Part shown: in pieces, positions 22,439-34,729 of the stretch
How positions within the stretch are numbered: the first letter of the stretch is position 1
How the letters are laid out: every line of letters begins with the position of its first letter
Source of the DNA: Cladophialophora immunda
Taxonomy: Eukaryota; Ascomycota; Eurotiomycetes; Chaetothyriales; Herpotrichiellaceae
Direction of reading: 5' to 3'
NCBI RefSeq assembly: GCF_000835495.1
Contig: NW_015622545.1
Location: 1,690,777-1,754,776, forward strand
DNA: 64,000 nucleotides
The notes under the pieces: generated by a model
Seen by the model: only the letters and a program-made list of their open reading frames with translations
What the model was told of the DNA's origin: nothing
The model's database searches: none
Translations under genes and position numbers: made by a program

Positions 22439-23165
22439 CCGCGGCGGTGGACGAGCAACTCGGCTCAGTGCAATGTCCAGATCAGAGAGAGTTCCCACGT
22501 ACTCTCTACTGAGAAATGCGGCAAGTTACGCATGGGAGGCACGCAGACTGATCCTGACTCGCGAGGAAGACGCCCAAACCAGAGAATGAACGAGGCAGTT
22601 GGCGATCTGGTTCCAGTGGCAGAAGGGCGGTGGTGGGCGCAACACTGTCGGCGCAGTGGCATACACATTGGCACAGCCGGGCATCAACGGCACATCGCCG
22701 CTGCAAATGCATTGTGTCGGAGGACTTGTGCGTGCCCTTCCAGCCGTGCAGTGGTCCTGATACCCAAGCAGTTTGAAGAGGACGCAGTCCGCGAGTATCA
22801 AGGCTGCCAAGACGTAGAATTTCCCAATTGGGCTTTTCATGCACCAACAAGTCGATCCCGTGTAACACCCAAGAGGGCACTGAAGCACGTTGTTGCTGTT
22901 AGTTGCCAAGGCGACAGAACAGCTAGCACGCTATGCCGTGAGCTAACGGCGATAGGCTAGCTCTCCTTGAATACCTGCCAGACCGTTGCTCCCGACCTTC
23001 ATATGCGTCTCAAAGCTGCAATCGATCAACTCCCTGATCCTGCCGTTCAACTCTTTGAGCCTATCGCTGTTGATTACTTGATGGCTCGTCTGTGGTGAGA
23101 TCACAAGACGATTCGCGCGCACCTGACCCGCAGGACGAAGGGTCAAGGATGCCTCGAAAGTCCGG
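22439..23165. other. No gene supported
   Basis: Long but unconvincing frames on both strands. A Cys-rich minus-strand frame (22526-22909) lacks an ATG and any partner exon. Confidence 0.4.
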
Positions 23166-23780
23166 TGGCTTACACGCTGAGCTACGATCTATGACAGTTG
23201 AAACAACAGAGGAAAGTCTATTGCCTCAAATTGAGCAGCAACGGAAGGACTTCTGAACAGCAACGCATTGAGCTCATGGGGCTACTGAAATAGCAAATCG
23301 AACAAACAGAACTCACAAGGAAATCGTGAGAGATCTCAAGTTCATGCGTGGCTGGAGAGCATGGGAATCTGCTCCAACTTGCGACAAGGATGTCCGAGCA
23401 GCGTGCCCACCATAGTGTGCTGTGGGAACGTGTCCCGATGATTCGCAGCGTCATCACCGTTTCGCTTCTAGACCCGGCGGCTAGATCAACAGGCTATGAG
23501 CCCCCTTCAATTCCACCGGCCATGGCTAGCCAGCGAAAGACCGGAGGTCTCCGAGAACACCGCTTTGGCCGCGCAACGACGAAGTGGTGTGCCCGTTTCC
23601 CAAATGTACAACAAGAGTTCGATCTGATCATCCACAGGAAAGCGGGCCCGAGGCATCACGAAAGAAGCGCCACAACAACAACTCCGAAGAAGCGCACGCC
23701 TTGAAGCTGCAAAAAAGCCTCAGTCGAGTGAGAACAGAAGGTCTAGACAATGGGACTCCCTTGCCACCAAAAAGGCAAGC
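23166..23780 (+). pseudogene. Decayed coding region, unknown, Gln-rich coiled-coil part
   Basis: Across three frames the plus strand reads LLPQIEQQRKDF, then EQQRIELMGLLK-stop-QIEQTELTRKS. This is a short coiled-coil in which the stop is TAG where CAG would fit the pattern. Further on a basic stretch (CPFPKCTTRVRSD...) also looks coding. Frameshifts and stops rule out a functional product. The family is not recognised. Confidence 0.3.
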
Positions 23781-24327
23781 TTGCCTTCGTCCAGCAGACA
23801 GCTTCTATACAGTGAACGCTGCCGCGAAGAAGATCTGTGTTTTTGTGTCAAATGATAGCAGTCCAACAAGCCCCCAACAACAAGATCACTGCCTAACAAA
23901 CGCGCCTTGCGTTTTGAGTCTCTTTGCTTTTACATCTGAATGTTCATGTGCAGTCTTTGTCGTGGTTCTGTTTCGTGCTGTCTCCATTGAACCTCCCAGT
24001 GGCGGATTCGCTCCCATGAAAGACTGAATGGACTGCTGCATTCCCAGCTGATGTTTCCGGTCGACGTTGACATTGGAGGCCAGCCTCCATACCATATTCA
24101 TGTGCCCTGACCAGATAGCGCATGCAGTGGCCAAAGGAGGGAGCCGTGGTTCGTGAATCCGGAGGTGGGTGTCTGCATACGTATACCGACCGGACCGATG
24201 CCAGAAGACCAGCCGCCGGTCCCGGAGTCGATGCCGTTGACACTGAATCGCCGCTCCGGTGCGGTCTGGCCGAGGGCTCCTGTGGAACTCGATCATCAGG
24301 CGATGAGTCTTCCGGTTCCTCACCTCT
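23781..24327. other. No gene supported
   Basis: Open frames on both strands without a start, family or splice support. Confidence 0.4.
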
Positions 24328-24377
24328 CACCGCCTCCCCCTCCCCCCCCCCTCGGCCCCACCCCCCTCTCCCCCGGA
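24328..24377 (-). repeat. C-rich tract, possible G-quadruplex on minus strand
   Basis: The plus strand has consecutive C-runs of 5, 9, 4, 6 and 5 bases separated by one to four bases. The minus strand therefore has at least four G-runs within 45 bases, the pattern of a G-quadruplex. Confidence 0.6.
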
Positions 24378-24559
24378 GCGGACAAGTCCTCGATCATGGA
24401 CAAGGTCGACCTGATGCACTCTCTGCTCACCAGCCCATGTTTTTCCCCGGTAGGAAGACTTGTTTTTAGAGAGAGAGGTGTGCGATACATGTCCTCGATC
24501 ATTCTACAGGTCATTCTGATCGTGCTCCTGCTCAGCCTCAGAATCGTTCCATGGCACAA

Positions 24560-24712
24560 GACTGATATTCATCGTACTATCCAGAGAGAAATTCATTATG
24601 TCATTCATTCTTCTACCCATTGCGCCGTCCATTTTGCTATTCATTTTCCTGTTCATTCTTTCCATTCTACCGTGCACTCTGCTGTTCATCCTGCTATCCA
24701 TACCCCCCAGTC
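24560..24712 (+). repeat. Degenerate CATTC short-period repeat
   Basis: The word ATTCAT or CATTC recurs about every 12-16 bases (ATTCATTATGTCATTCATTC..., GCTATTCATTTTCCTGTTCA). Translation gives alternating Ile/His, which explains a long but meaningless frame here. Confidence 0.65.
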
Positions 24713-26969
24713 CTGTAGCTGTGCTTCCCCTCCACTGTTCTTGCGTCTAATGTCACGAATCACCATGTAGACGTCCCAGAGCAGATTAGACCTTCAAGTA
24801 TGCACTACGTTAGCGTCTCCCCTGTGCTAGTACCAGTCCCCCTCATTGAAGGTATAAGATGTCGTGACTTTCTACCAAGGGCCGGCGTTATACCGTTTGC
24901 AGCCAATGGATTATCACCGTGACATCATGACTCTCGACCCGGATAAGCGGGACAAAAAGCCAAGTTATCAGCTGAAAACCTGAGACATGCGGCGACCGCA
25001 ATGCAGCTAGAGGACCACGAATACGAGAGCGGTGTAGGAGGAGCAGCGGTGATGGGCTGGATCTGATGTGATGCCTGGAGGCCACTTCAGAATTTCACCT
25101 AGCGAAAGAGTTGGCCCTTGCTGTGCGGGACTGGCTGGCGATCCCAGGTGGCTCAAGGCGAGGTCAGTTGAGGCGGTCTCATTGCTTTGTTCGACGGCTC
25201 AAGACGGTGTTGAGCAAGGAGCTGCTGGCGGTGATGGTGGACTTCTGAGTTTAGCTCTAGATCCTCTTGAGTTGAACACTCATACTCTGAGTTTTGCGCT
25301 AAACGCTCCGAGTATTTCGCACGAAATACCTCAACTTTCTGGTCCCCAGCCCCCTTTGAGCAGCACTGGCCGCCAATCAAGGCCACGCCATTACCAAGGC
25401 GTGGAGCGCTCCCCTCCGTGAGCACCTTATCCATTCGCTCCTTCGCCTTTAACCTTCCCCTCAGGATCTGCATTGGCAAGCGAGGAGCGACAAGGTTGCC
25501 GGTTGCCCAGCCCCGAAAGCCTGTCAGGACCACGTCTTGCAGCCAACCACAACGATTGACGCCCTGCAACACCTCGCTACCAGACAAACTATTGATATCC
25601 TGTGTAACCTGACATGCTGTGGAGCGGGAGGTCGAGAGAATGTCCGGACAAAGACAATACGAGCCACTTTACCCCTGTCTATTGAGGTTGCCGTTCCCGT
25701 TGGGGGCATATTTTCCAAGTGGACCGCTGTCTAGATGAGGAAGTTGGTTAAGAGCTAGAAGTTTTTGTGATGCCTTTGGCACCCATGTCTTTTGCTCCAT
25801 CCATATCTCTATCCGGTGCCGAACTTCTGTCCTTCAAAACCCTTCATTCACATGTCATCGAAACCTGTTTTGAACCAACCATTGACCCCCTTCAGGCCCG
25901 CACACATCTCCCACACAAGCGTCAGAGTCCCTTCGGACTCGCAAAAGAAGTGCCTGTAAAAAGATTTCAAATTTCAACAGATTCTAAACCCATGCGAGGT
26001 GCAGTAGGTTTTGGTGGACCCTCGAGAAGCTTTGTATCATGGTCTGGATGCCCAATCAACCGTACTCGCTCGAGTCCATAGGCTTTTATTTTTCTCTGAG
26101 GGAGGCTTGCATATCGCTACTCCGCCCTCATTCTTTCCGATTCATACTTCCAGCTGAACTTTCCCGTCGGGCATTGGGCTGGACAGTTCTGATCGCCCAT
26201 CCCTTCGCCCTCTCCGATGCTTCTTCTCACCGTTGGATATTCGCTGCTTTTGCTCTCTCTCCACTCTGTCAGTGGCCGCCCCACGGGGTCTGCCCTCTGG
26301 AGTACCTTGCTCATCCACCTCTCTCCGTCTTTCTCACTGCTCGCACCATCGGGTCCGCACACTCACCCCTTCGAATGTTTGCTATTCTTTGTCTCCATGC
26401 TCTTTCTCTCGCAGCTTCACTAGTGTCCCCCAAGGGGTCCGAGCACTTCTGCCCCCTCCAAAATGCTGGCTTCAATCACGAATGGGAAGGAGTCGGCTGT
26501 GCCCACTTGGTCTGTTATTCCAGTTTGCTAGTCCAGTTTGTGATTCCAAAGTTCCAGCAATATGCGTGTACCATACCTAGTTACTCCAGCCAGAGCAGTG
26601 CGGGGCAGGACAGGACAGGGTGCTCTCTTTCTTTCTTTCTTTTCGTGGCGGAAGGGCTTTGCTGGCTAATTCATGCACGTCCCGACGCCCCTCCTTGGGC
26701 CTCAGCAACAAATCACAACGTCGCAGCACTGTCCCAATTACTGTGATTCTCTTTTCCCAATCGAGCCCTTTTCCCTTGCATATGCAACAACCTAGTCAAG
26801 TCCACTCCGGCCAGGTTAAAGGGGGGGCTGTGTTTTCTTTTGGTGGCTGGATTGCTCAAATCACAGGGGGGGAGCAACCGCCTCGGTATCGGCCCACCAT
26901 GCCTCAGATTTCTGGCGTCCTTGACCCTTATCCTTGTCTGCTTCCTGGAGGGCCTCTGTTTGCTACCTG
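24713..26969. other. Gene desert, third part
   Basis: Pyrimidine-rich sequence. An uninterrupted frame of 235 codons at 26039-26746 has Leu/Ser/Pro/Cys-heavy composition typical of C/T-rich noncoding DNA and no domain. Nothing else is supported. Confidence 0.45.
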
Positions 26970-27035
26970 TAGATTGCTTGTTCGCTGCTTGTAGATTGCT
27001 TGTTCGCTGCTTGTAGATTGCTTGCTTGCTCCTGG
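26970..27035 (+). repeat. 22-bp tandem repeat, three copies
   Basis: Unit TAGATTGCTTGTTCGCTGCT plus TG. The first two copies are identical and the third is diverged. A looser repeat of CAGTCCTTTATTC words follows at 27108-27150. Confidence 0.85.
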
Positions 27036-28707
27036 TGTTCACTCTCCCTGCACCTCGTAGCTTGCTCGTAGTCCCCAGCCCGCTTGTCAATTGTTTGTTT
27101 GCTCTTCGGTCCTTTACTCCCCAGTCCTTTATTCTCCAGTCCTTTGCTCCGACATGGACGAGTTATTCCGGACCATCATCCAATGTCCTTGGTGCCTGGG
27201 TACAAAGCGCGCAAAGTACCGCCGCTGTTGATTGATGTAAGCGCCAAGAGACCCCCCCCCCCCAAGTGATCAAGATGGCTCCATAACTTTTCTTCCCTGT
27301 CCCATACGGACTCATGCGCGGTACCATGAGACTCGCCGCAGCGCGGTGATTACAGCGATGCCAAATTCACAGGACATTTGCTTAATGGTCGTCGTGATGC
27401 GGGCAGTTGTCTGGGGTTTGAGATTTTCGAGGTGGTCGGTCGTCGACCAATCAGACGCTGCTCCAAACCTTGATCTGAGAGGATCTGGTACTTGTGGCTC
27501 CTAATGCAAAGTATATCGGATCAGGTACCTTGTTAGCGAAACGGTACTTTCTTGACATACTTAGGTACCTACTTGTTAGGTACCCGCCTCGCTTATTAGG
27601 TGTTAGCTCTTGGTGGTTACTCTAGGCCCTGTAGGCTGTAGCATGCCCCCCGACCGTCGCCTACCGCACCCTGGACAGCCGCCTACGCTACTCCCAGGCT
27701 GTCGCCTAAGGTCCCCCCACAACCTAACCGGGAATTCACCTTGGGAACCCCGAGGCACCCCCAGCCACCCCTAGCAAGCACCTGGAACCCGCTAGAAACC
27801 AGCTATCAACTCCCGAAACGCCAACCGGGCTCTGGGAGAACCAGCAACAACCACAGGCCAACTCTGGCCGGGTACACAGGAATCTTACTGAGAGAACAGT
27901 CACATTATCATAGGGCCGATGCAGTCGTGCTCATTTTGGGCGGGAGGCAATGTTCATTCTCTGTGTAGGGATATCAACTTTTTGCTACGTGTCAAAGAAA
28001 GTGTCGCCTGTGCTGTGTTGCTGTCACACAGGCCCCAGAACAAGAAAGCGGGTTGCATCGTCAACTGACAAGGAAAGCCGCCCACCGTGTCATCCCATTC
28101 CACGGTCGAACCAGTAAACAGTAGTATTCCGGCAATCTCATAACTTGTTGCACTCAAGCACTAGCATGATGCATTGACAAAAGGACCGTGGGCCTCCACC
28201 CATTCCTCTGGCATTGGCAGGACATGAAACATGGATAAAAAGCAAGACGCAGGTCCAGTGTGGTGTGATTATCTGGGATTTATCGAGAGAAAGCGACCAC
28301 GAATTTTCCTCTTTTTGTCTCGATCAGATTATCGAGAACAGTTCTTCTCAGTGATGCTATGTTTTTGTGTTTTTTTTTTTTTCCTTTTTGGGTGGGATCT
28401 GTTTCCAATGACTCGCAGGTGCCCTTATGTTTCCGGTATAAATGTGGCTATAGAGGCGCCATTGGTAGTACAATCAGCAAAAAAGACGGATGACAAAAGC
28501 CTCCTGATCGAAGAATGTGCCCCGTCGACGTGGAGGGCCTTGCCGGTGGGCGACTGTCTCGAAGGAGTTGGCAGGAATGGAAGTCGGCTAATCACCAGTG
28601 AAAGCCTTTGAGTCAGCAATGCGACTGTCAATCGACTTCTGCTCTAGCATGCTGAACTTACCATCGCCACAACACATCATAACCCAGTCCTGTCGCCTAC
28701 ATGTGGC
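27036..28707. other. Intergenic, with TAGGTACC-rich and GTCGCCTA-rich debris
   Basis: A run of 12 C lies at 27252-27263. At 27520-27600 the words GGTACCT and TTAGGTACC occur four times, and at 27648-27710 a degenerate roughly 24-bp repeat of GCCGCCTACG / GTCGCCTA is visible. Such text is typical of decayed transposons in these genomes. No gene is supported. Confidence 0.45.
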
Positions 28708-29901
28708 TCATTTTAGGCTGCATACACTTGTCCGTTCCTTCCACTCTCCACGGCGGTCCCTAAAATAGCTGGCTCCGTGCTCGTCACAGGCACCGGGGAA
28801 TGCGAAGAGTCTGAAAGTTTCCGAAGGCGCGTCACTCGCTGCGCACTCGATGACCTTCGTACAAGGTCCAGCTCCCTCACCAACACACTCAGGCCATTCC
28901 AACAAGCACCACACGGTCTTCTCTGACGCTGCTGGCTCTTCCGGTCTCAAGGTGTGTCTTGGACAAGTTCGACCGTACCAATTTTGACACACCACAGAAT
29001 CCCATTGGACGTCGTCCTTGGGCAGCTCAACCACTGAGTGGACACACATGGTGGTGCCTTCAAAAGGCTTGCCACGGCAGTCTGGGAAGAGGTGCATTTT
29101 CCACGCTTTGGGAAAGTCTGGCATGAGTGCCAGGGCCCACCACCTCAAGTGGTATTGCTGGGTTTTGTTCATGCGAAAGGTGTAAGCATCGAATTGAAAC
29201 TGTGATATTGTCTTGCAGTCCAATAAATAGGAGACAACTAGGCGAAGTACCTCATCAAATGTGCCGATGCGATCAAATGTAGCGTGGTTGAATGGTAAGT
29301 CGTACTTATCATCCGGTGCAGCGCGCTTTTCACCACGAGAAGTTCCGGGCGTGATGGCGGAGTGATGGTTCCCGGAGGGACAGCTCTCCAACAAAGCAGA
29401 TGAAGATGCCGAGCTGTTGTCGGCACTTGCGGGGGTGAATGTGTCGACGGCTCCTTCAGCGGGAGAGCTAACCACCGTATTGTCACTACCTGCCGAGTTT
29501 TTGTCGTCATTGACGGGACCTTGGGTGCCCTGAGTCGTCGCATCATGCGAAGAAACGTTGTTTCCTGCGTCACCGAGCTTGAGATTGGCCTGGGAAGCAT
29601 GCTCAGAAGGAGAATTCTCCGCAGCATCATCAACAGAAAGGGGCACCAAAGAAGGTGAATGCAGAAAAGGATTCGGTGGAGGTCGAGGGCTCTGTGGCCT
29701 CAGCGTGGTCTGCGGCAAGAAAGGGAGCTGGGGCATTGGAAGTGTTCGGGACATCTGAGGTGCTCGGGGGATGAGAGGTATGTTGAGCGTGATAGGGCCC
29801 CGGGGGGTATGATAGACCGGGGGCCAGATAGGGCTTGAGCGGCTTGGAGGTGTCAGGTACCCTGGGGACTTTAGAGACAACGGGGTCTGTTCTGGGGACA
29901 T
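28708..29901 (-). CDS. Pro/Ser-rich protein of unknown function
   Basis: 397 residues from the ATG at 29901, chosen for its context (CCCACAATGTCC). The same frame stays open 85 codons upstream but is Ser/Leu-rich leader without merit. Residues 1-110 are Pro/Ser/Leu-rich and 110-225 are acidic and Ser/Thr-rich, both probably disordered. From about 225 a folded domain begins: FDEVLRLVVSYLLDCKTISQ, RWWALALMPDFPKAWKMHLF. Scattered Cys and Trp follow (CQNWYGRTCPRHT, VWCLLEWPECVG). I do not recognise it. It is divergent to SLA2, where many relatives carry the mating-type genes, but it has neither an HMG box nor an alpha box. Confidence 0.65.
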   Translation of the reverse strand: MSPEQTPLSLKSPGYLTPPSRSSPIWPPVYHTPRGPITLNIPLIPRAPQMSRTLPMPQLPFLPQTTLRPQSPRPPPNPFLHSPSLVPLSVDDAAENSPSEHASQANLKLGDAGNNVSSHDATTQGTQGPVNDDKNSAGSDNTVVSSPAEGAVDTFTPASADNSSASSSALLESCPSGNHHSAITPGTSRGEKRAAPDDKYDLPFNHATFDRIGTFDEVLRLVVSYLLDCKTISQFQFDAYTFRMNKTQQYHLRWWALALMPDFPKAWKMHLFPDCRGKPFEGTTMCVHSVVELPKDDVQWDSVVCQNWYGRTCPRHTLRPEEPAASEKTVWCLLEWPECVGEGAGPCTKVIECAASDAPSETFRLFAFPGACDEHGASYFRDRRGEWKERTSVCSLK

Positions 29902-31418
29902 TGTGGGTATCCGAAGCCGTGGAATCGATAAGGTTGGTGGGGAAAGATTCCTAGAGAAGAGCACAAGAGAGATGGGGAGAGAGATTGAGAGTGACGAAGC
30001 AGAAAGACGGGAGCAGGTCGATGAGAGTTCGCGGTGGACAGGCAAAGAAACAGAGGACGAAGCTGAGAGAGAGAGATTGCAAGGAGCAGCTGTGAGCGGA
30101 ATCTGGGAGGAGCAAAGGTTGGAAGGAGCAGTCGAGGCCGAGCGGACCATGGGCATACTGATATAGATCTGTTCTGTATGCCTTTCGAATTGAGGAGCGT
30201 CGCAAAGCTGGGGTACCTACCTGGAGCAGCACCCAATGGTCGAATAAGTGGAACTCCTTCGATCGAGCGAACCATCACTCGCGGATAGACGGATCACCTT
30301 CGTCTATCGGTTCCTCCTGAGAGAGTGAGGTGCCTACTCGGCGCTAATCTCTGAACCATCTGGGCATGTCGAGTTGTGGCATCTTGAGCAAGACTTTGAT
30401 TTGTTGGATCCTTGATCTGAAACAACCAGCCCAATTGTGGCAGCTTCGGATTGCTTTTACAGAGACAGGATCGGGCAAGCCAAGGAAGGGATGCAGTGCG
30501 GAGGCGCTTGCACGGACCCCATGTCAGCCCGATAGAGTTTGACGGCGGCAACATGGCCTGAGTGCGGCTGCAAGGACTCTCTGAGGGGCTGGAGGAGGGT
30601 CGGGAAGAGGGAGGTAGGGAGGTAGGGGCCGCCTTTTTCTGCTTGCCACCCGGTTGACCAGGATCTCTAACTGAGGTTGCGGTGCGATGACCCGTTCAGT
30701 CTGACGGACTCGACGAGGGAGGGTTCGAGGTTCAAGGAAGGCTGAACTTAGCAGTTGGAAAAGAGCGGATTGAGGACCCAGGACTGAAGACCCGGGACGC
30801 AGTCTGATGAAGGGAACTGCCGAGTGCGGCTAAGACGACGGCACTGAAGAACTCGAGAGACACCAAGACGATGGTTGGCAGGACTCGGCAAACCTGACGG
30901 AACTGTCGCCTTTCCCCAGAGAGCCAGTGAAGGTGTGGCACGAAGGATTGTCGTTGTTTCTGGAGAGGCCGCCTGTGGCAAAATCAAGTATATAAAGTGG
31001 TGTGCTGAATCAGCACAACGAGCCCCCCCACTCTCATTGGCCTCGTCCTTCTTGGCTCAGGCTGCTTGCCACGACGGTCACCCACGTGATAGAGCCAAGA
31101 CGCTAGTCCCCAAAGCATACTAGCCATTGGGCACTGCCGCGTCTCCCGACAGGAAGCAGGCTGAGCAACAGAAACTCCGTCAGCACCGGCCTCTCTTGAA
31201 ATTCGTCTGCCTGCCTCGACGGTGATATGATGTGACAAGTCTATTGAGCTTCCTGCTGCATTGCTCTTTTCATCTTCCACTGACGTCCTCACAAATCAGT
31301 CAGACTGGCGTTCTTCGTACCCCCAACTTACGACGCGGCGGGGAGACGGCGCTCAGGTGCAGGCGCAATCTACGACGGCTTCGGCAAGACTCAAGTCATC
31401 GACGACCACTCTGCCCAC
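29902..31418. promoter_or_regulatory. Divergent intergenic region with a candidate SLA2 TATA box
   Basis: About 1.5 kb between two divergent genes. AAGTATATAAAGTGG (TATAAA at 30991-30996) lies 423 bp before the SLA2 start and could be its TATA box with a long leader. Nothing else recognisable. Confidence 0.35.
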
Positions 31419-34400
31419 ATGGCTTATCCCGCTCTCGCGACCGGCACAGGTCGTAACATCGACATGGCCAAAACCGAGTCGGATCTGGCCATCAACATCC
31501 GCAAAGCTACCAGCATCGAGGAGACTGCACCCAAGCGGAAACATGTTCGCTCATGTATTGTTTACACATGGGACCACCGATCCTCCTTGTCCTTCTGGGC
31601 GGGGATGAAGGTCCAGTATGTCTTCCACCGTCCTTCCCGGTCGTCGTCGATGGATTGCTAACCATGAGACAGGCCCGTCATGGCGGACGAGGTCCAAACC
31701 TTCAAAGCGTTGATCACCATCCACAAAGTCCTGCAAGAGGGTCACCCGGTGACGGTCAAAGAGGCGCAGCAGAACATAAATTGGATCGAAAGTCTTGCTA
31801 GAGGCGTGACTGGAGAAGGACTGCGAGGATACGGCCCTCTTATTCGTGAATACGTCTTCTTCCTGCTCGCGAAGCTGGGCTTCCACCGCAACCACCCCGA
31901 GTTCAATGGTCTCTTTGAGTACGAAGAATACATCAGCCTGAAGTCGATTAACGATCCCAACGAAGGCTACGAGACCATCTCTGACCTGATGACCCTGCAG
32001 GATCAAATTGACACTTTCCAGAAGCTGATCTTCTCGCACTTTCGCGGCGGGTCGAACAACGAGTGCCGCATTGCAGCCTTGGTGCCCCTGGTCCAGGAAA
32101 GCTATGGGATCTACAAGTTCATCACCAGTATGCTTCGAGCAATGCACACCACAACCGGCGACGATGACGCCCTTGAACCACTCCGCACTCGATACGACGG
32201 CCAACATTATCGACTCGTCAAGTTCTACTACGAATGCTCCAACCTCCGATATCTGACATCCCTCATCACCGTGCCCAAACTTCCTCAAGATCCTCCCAAC
32301 CTCCTAGCCGACGACGACGAAAGACCCGCCCTCCCCAAACGGCCTGCCAAAGAAATCGAGAAACCTCCTACTCCCGTGGCAAAGAACGGAACCCCCGATA
32401 CCCAGAAGGATATCGAGGACTTCTGGACAAGAGAAGCTCAAAGACAACAAGAGGAGTATGAGGCGGAACAACGTCGTCTGCAGCAACAATGGGAAGACCA
32501 GCAGAGGCAACAGATGTTGGCACAGCAAGAGGCGCAGCGTCAGTTCGAAGAGCAACAGAGGCTGCAGGCGGAGCAACAACGCCTCGCCCAGGAACAACTT
32601 CTTCGCGATCAGTACGCTGCACAAACCCAAGGTCGCTTGGCTGAGCTGGAGCGGGAGAACCTCAACGCTCGTGCGCAGTATGAGAGGGATCAGTTGATGC
32701 TTCAGCAATACGACCAGCGCATGAAGGCTCTCGAAGAACAGCTGCAACAGCTCAACGCCAACTTCCAGATGCAATCTCAATCCAAAGACGACCAGATCGC
32801 GGCGTTGCAGGAACAAGTCAACACGTGGCGGTCCAAGTACGAGGCGTTGGCCAAGTTATACTCTCAACTGCGACAGGAACATCTTGATCTTCTTCAGACC
32901 ACCAAGTCACTGAAGTTGAAAGCGGCATCGGCCCAGGAAGCCATTGACCGCCGCGAGCGCCTTGAGCGCGAGATGAAGACTAAGAACCTTGAGCTGGCCG
33001 ATATGATTCGTGAACGCGATCGCGCCCTGCACGAAAAGGATCGGGCTCAAGGTTCCAACCGAGAGGAGGTCGAGAAGCTGAAACGTGAACTGAGACTTGC
33101 GTTGGAGCGAGCTGAGGATGCTGAGAGGGCCAAGGGGTCCGAACTGTCGTCGATGCTAGCCAAATACAATCGTGAAATGGCCGATCTGGAAGAGGCAGTT
33201 CGGAGCAAGACAAGACAACTCGAAGAGATTCGCTCCAAGCAGGGCGAACGGAACTACGACCAGGAAGCCGCCCTGCGAGAAAAGGATGATGAGATCGAGA
33301 TTTACAAGTCGGGGATGGAGCAGGCACTGGAGGAGCTCGAAGAACTCAAGTTGGGACACGGCGAGTCCGACGGTGCGCTGGACGGTGCCATTGACGAAGT
33401 CATCAAGACCACCGTCAACAAAATCAACGACATTATCGACTCCGTCCTTCAGAGCGGCGTGCAGAGGGTGGATGACGCTATGTACGAACTCGACTCTCCC
33501 ATGCAGGCCGGCAATCAGAACGCCACGGCACCCTATGTCCTGTCCCAGATCGAAAAGGCCTCTGCCAGTGCGACCGAGTTTTCCACCGCATTCAATAACT
33601 TTGTCGCGGACGGACCTAACAGCCCGCACGCAGACATCATCAAGACTGTTTCCGTCTTTGCGGCGTCCATCGCCGACGTCTTGTCCAACACCAAGGGCCT
33701 GACACGCTTCGCGACCGAGGAAAAGAAGGCCGATCAATTGATCGATGCCGCGCGACAGTCCGCCCTTTCCACGGTCCAATTCTTCCGCAATCTGCAGTCG
33801 TTCCGCCTCGAGGGACTGGAAGCCGTGCAGAAAACCGATGTGGTGATCAACAGCAACCACGATGTGCTCATGAAACTGCAAAAGCTGTCGAAACTCGCCG
33901 ATGCCTTTGCACCCAAGGGAAGCAAGCTCAAGACCACCGGCGATTTGGGTGACCTGGTGGACTCGGAGTTGACCAAGGCCGCCAACGCGATCGATGCCGC
34001 GGCACAGCGTCTTGCCAAGTTGAAGAACAAACCTCGTGATGGTTATTCGACTTATGAGTTGAAGATCAACGACTCGATCCTGGAGGCGGCCCTAGCCGTT
34101 ACCAACGCCATTGCACAACTGATCAAAGCAGCCACGGAATCGCAGAATGAAATCGTGCGCGAGGGGAGAGGGTCCTCGTCTCGTACTGCATTCTACAAGA
34201 AGAACAATCGCTGGACCGAGGGACTGATATCCGCCGCCAAAGCCGTGGCCACGTCGACCAACACTCTCATTGAAACCGCTGACGGCGTGATTTCCGGCCG
34301 CAACTCTCCCGAGCAGTTGATCGTGGCGTCAAACGATGTCGCCGCTTCGACAGCACAGCTTGTCGCTGCATCTCGGGTCAAGGCGAGTTTCATGTCCAAA

Positions 34401-34729
34401 ACCCAGGACCGCTTGGAGCAGGCCAGCAGGGCGGTGGGAGCGGCTTGTCGTGGCTTGGTCAGGCAGGTGCAGGACATCATCAAGCAGAAGGCGAGGGATG
34501 AGGGCGAATCGATGGACTATTCCAGGTTGAGCGGACACGAATTCAAGGTCAGGGAAATGGAGCAACAGGTACGTATCCGTTCTCTTCTCTCTCTGTGGTG
34601 GTGTCTCGGAAGGACTGTATGCTAACTCGTGAATGTGTTCAGGTCGAGATTCTCCAGCTGCGAAACGCCCTAGATGCGGCGCAGGCGAGGTTGGCCGAAA
34701 TGCGGAAGCTTTCTTATCGCGAGGATTGA
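31419..34729 (+). CDS. sla2: SLA2/End4, endocytic clathrin-actin adaptor
   Basis: Links membrane PIP2 and clathrin to actin at endocytic patches. Exons 31419-31615, 31673-34568, 34643-34729; introns of 57 and 74 bp, both GT-AG; 1059 residues, normal for the family. The ANTH domain spans about 15-270 (ETAPKRKHVRSCIVYTWDH, ADEVQTFKALITIHKVLQEG). A Pro linker and a Gln/Glu-rich coiled coil follow at about 315-625 (EEQQRLQAEQQRLAQEQ), which binds clathrin light chain. The I/LWEQ (talin-HIP1R/Sla2) actin-binding module covers about 815-1030, ending in a short helix (EILQLRNALDAAQARLAEMR) on the last exon. A second ATG at codon 16 (MAKTESDLAI) is the alternative start. In many Pezizomycotina SLA2 borders the mating-type locus; no mating-type gene is recognisable in this window. 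Confidence 0.95.

Noticed and set aside
22211..22960. 249-codon open frame on the plus strand
   Set aside because: It runs through the 22355-22438 hairpin, has no family resemblance and is matched by equally long frames on the other strand.
24153..24770. 205-codon frame with His/Ile-rich end
   Set aside because: The end is translation of the CATTC repeat and the middle is the C-rich tract.
26039..26746. 235-codon open frame on the plus strand
   Set aside because: C/T-rich DNA gives Leu/Ser/Pro/Cys-heavy text with no domain, splice signals or sensible start; long only because the strand is poor in A.
28708..29901. Mating-type gene next to SLA2
   Set aside because: No HMG box (no RPPNAF-type motif) and no alpha box could be found in the translation.
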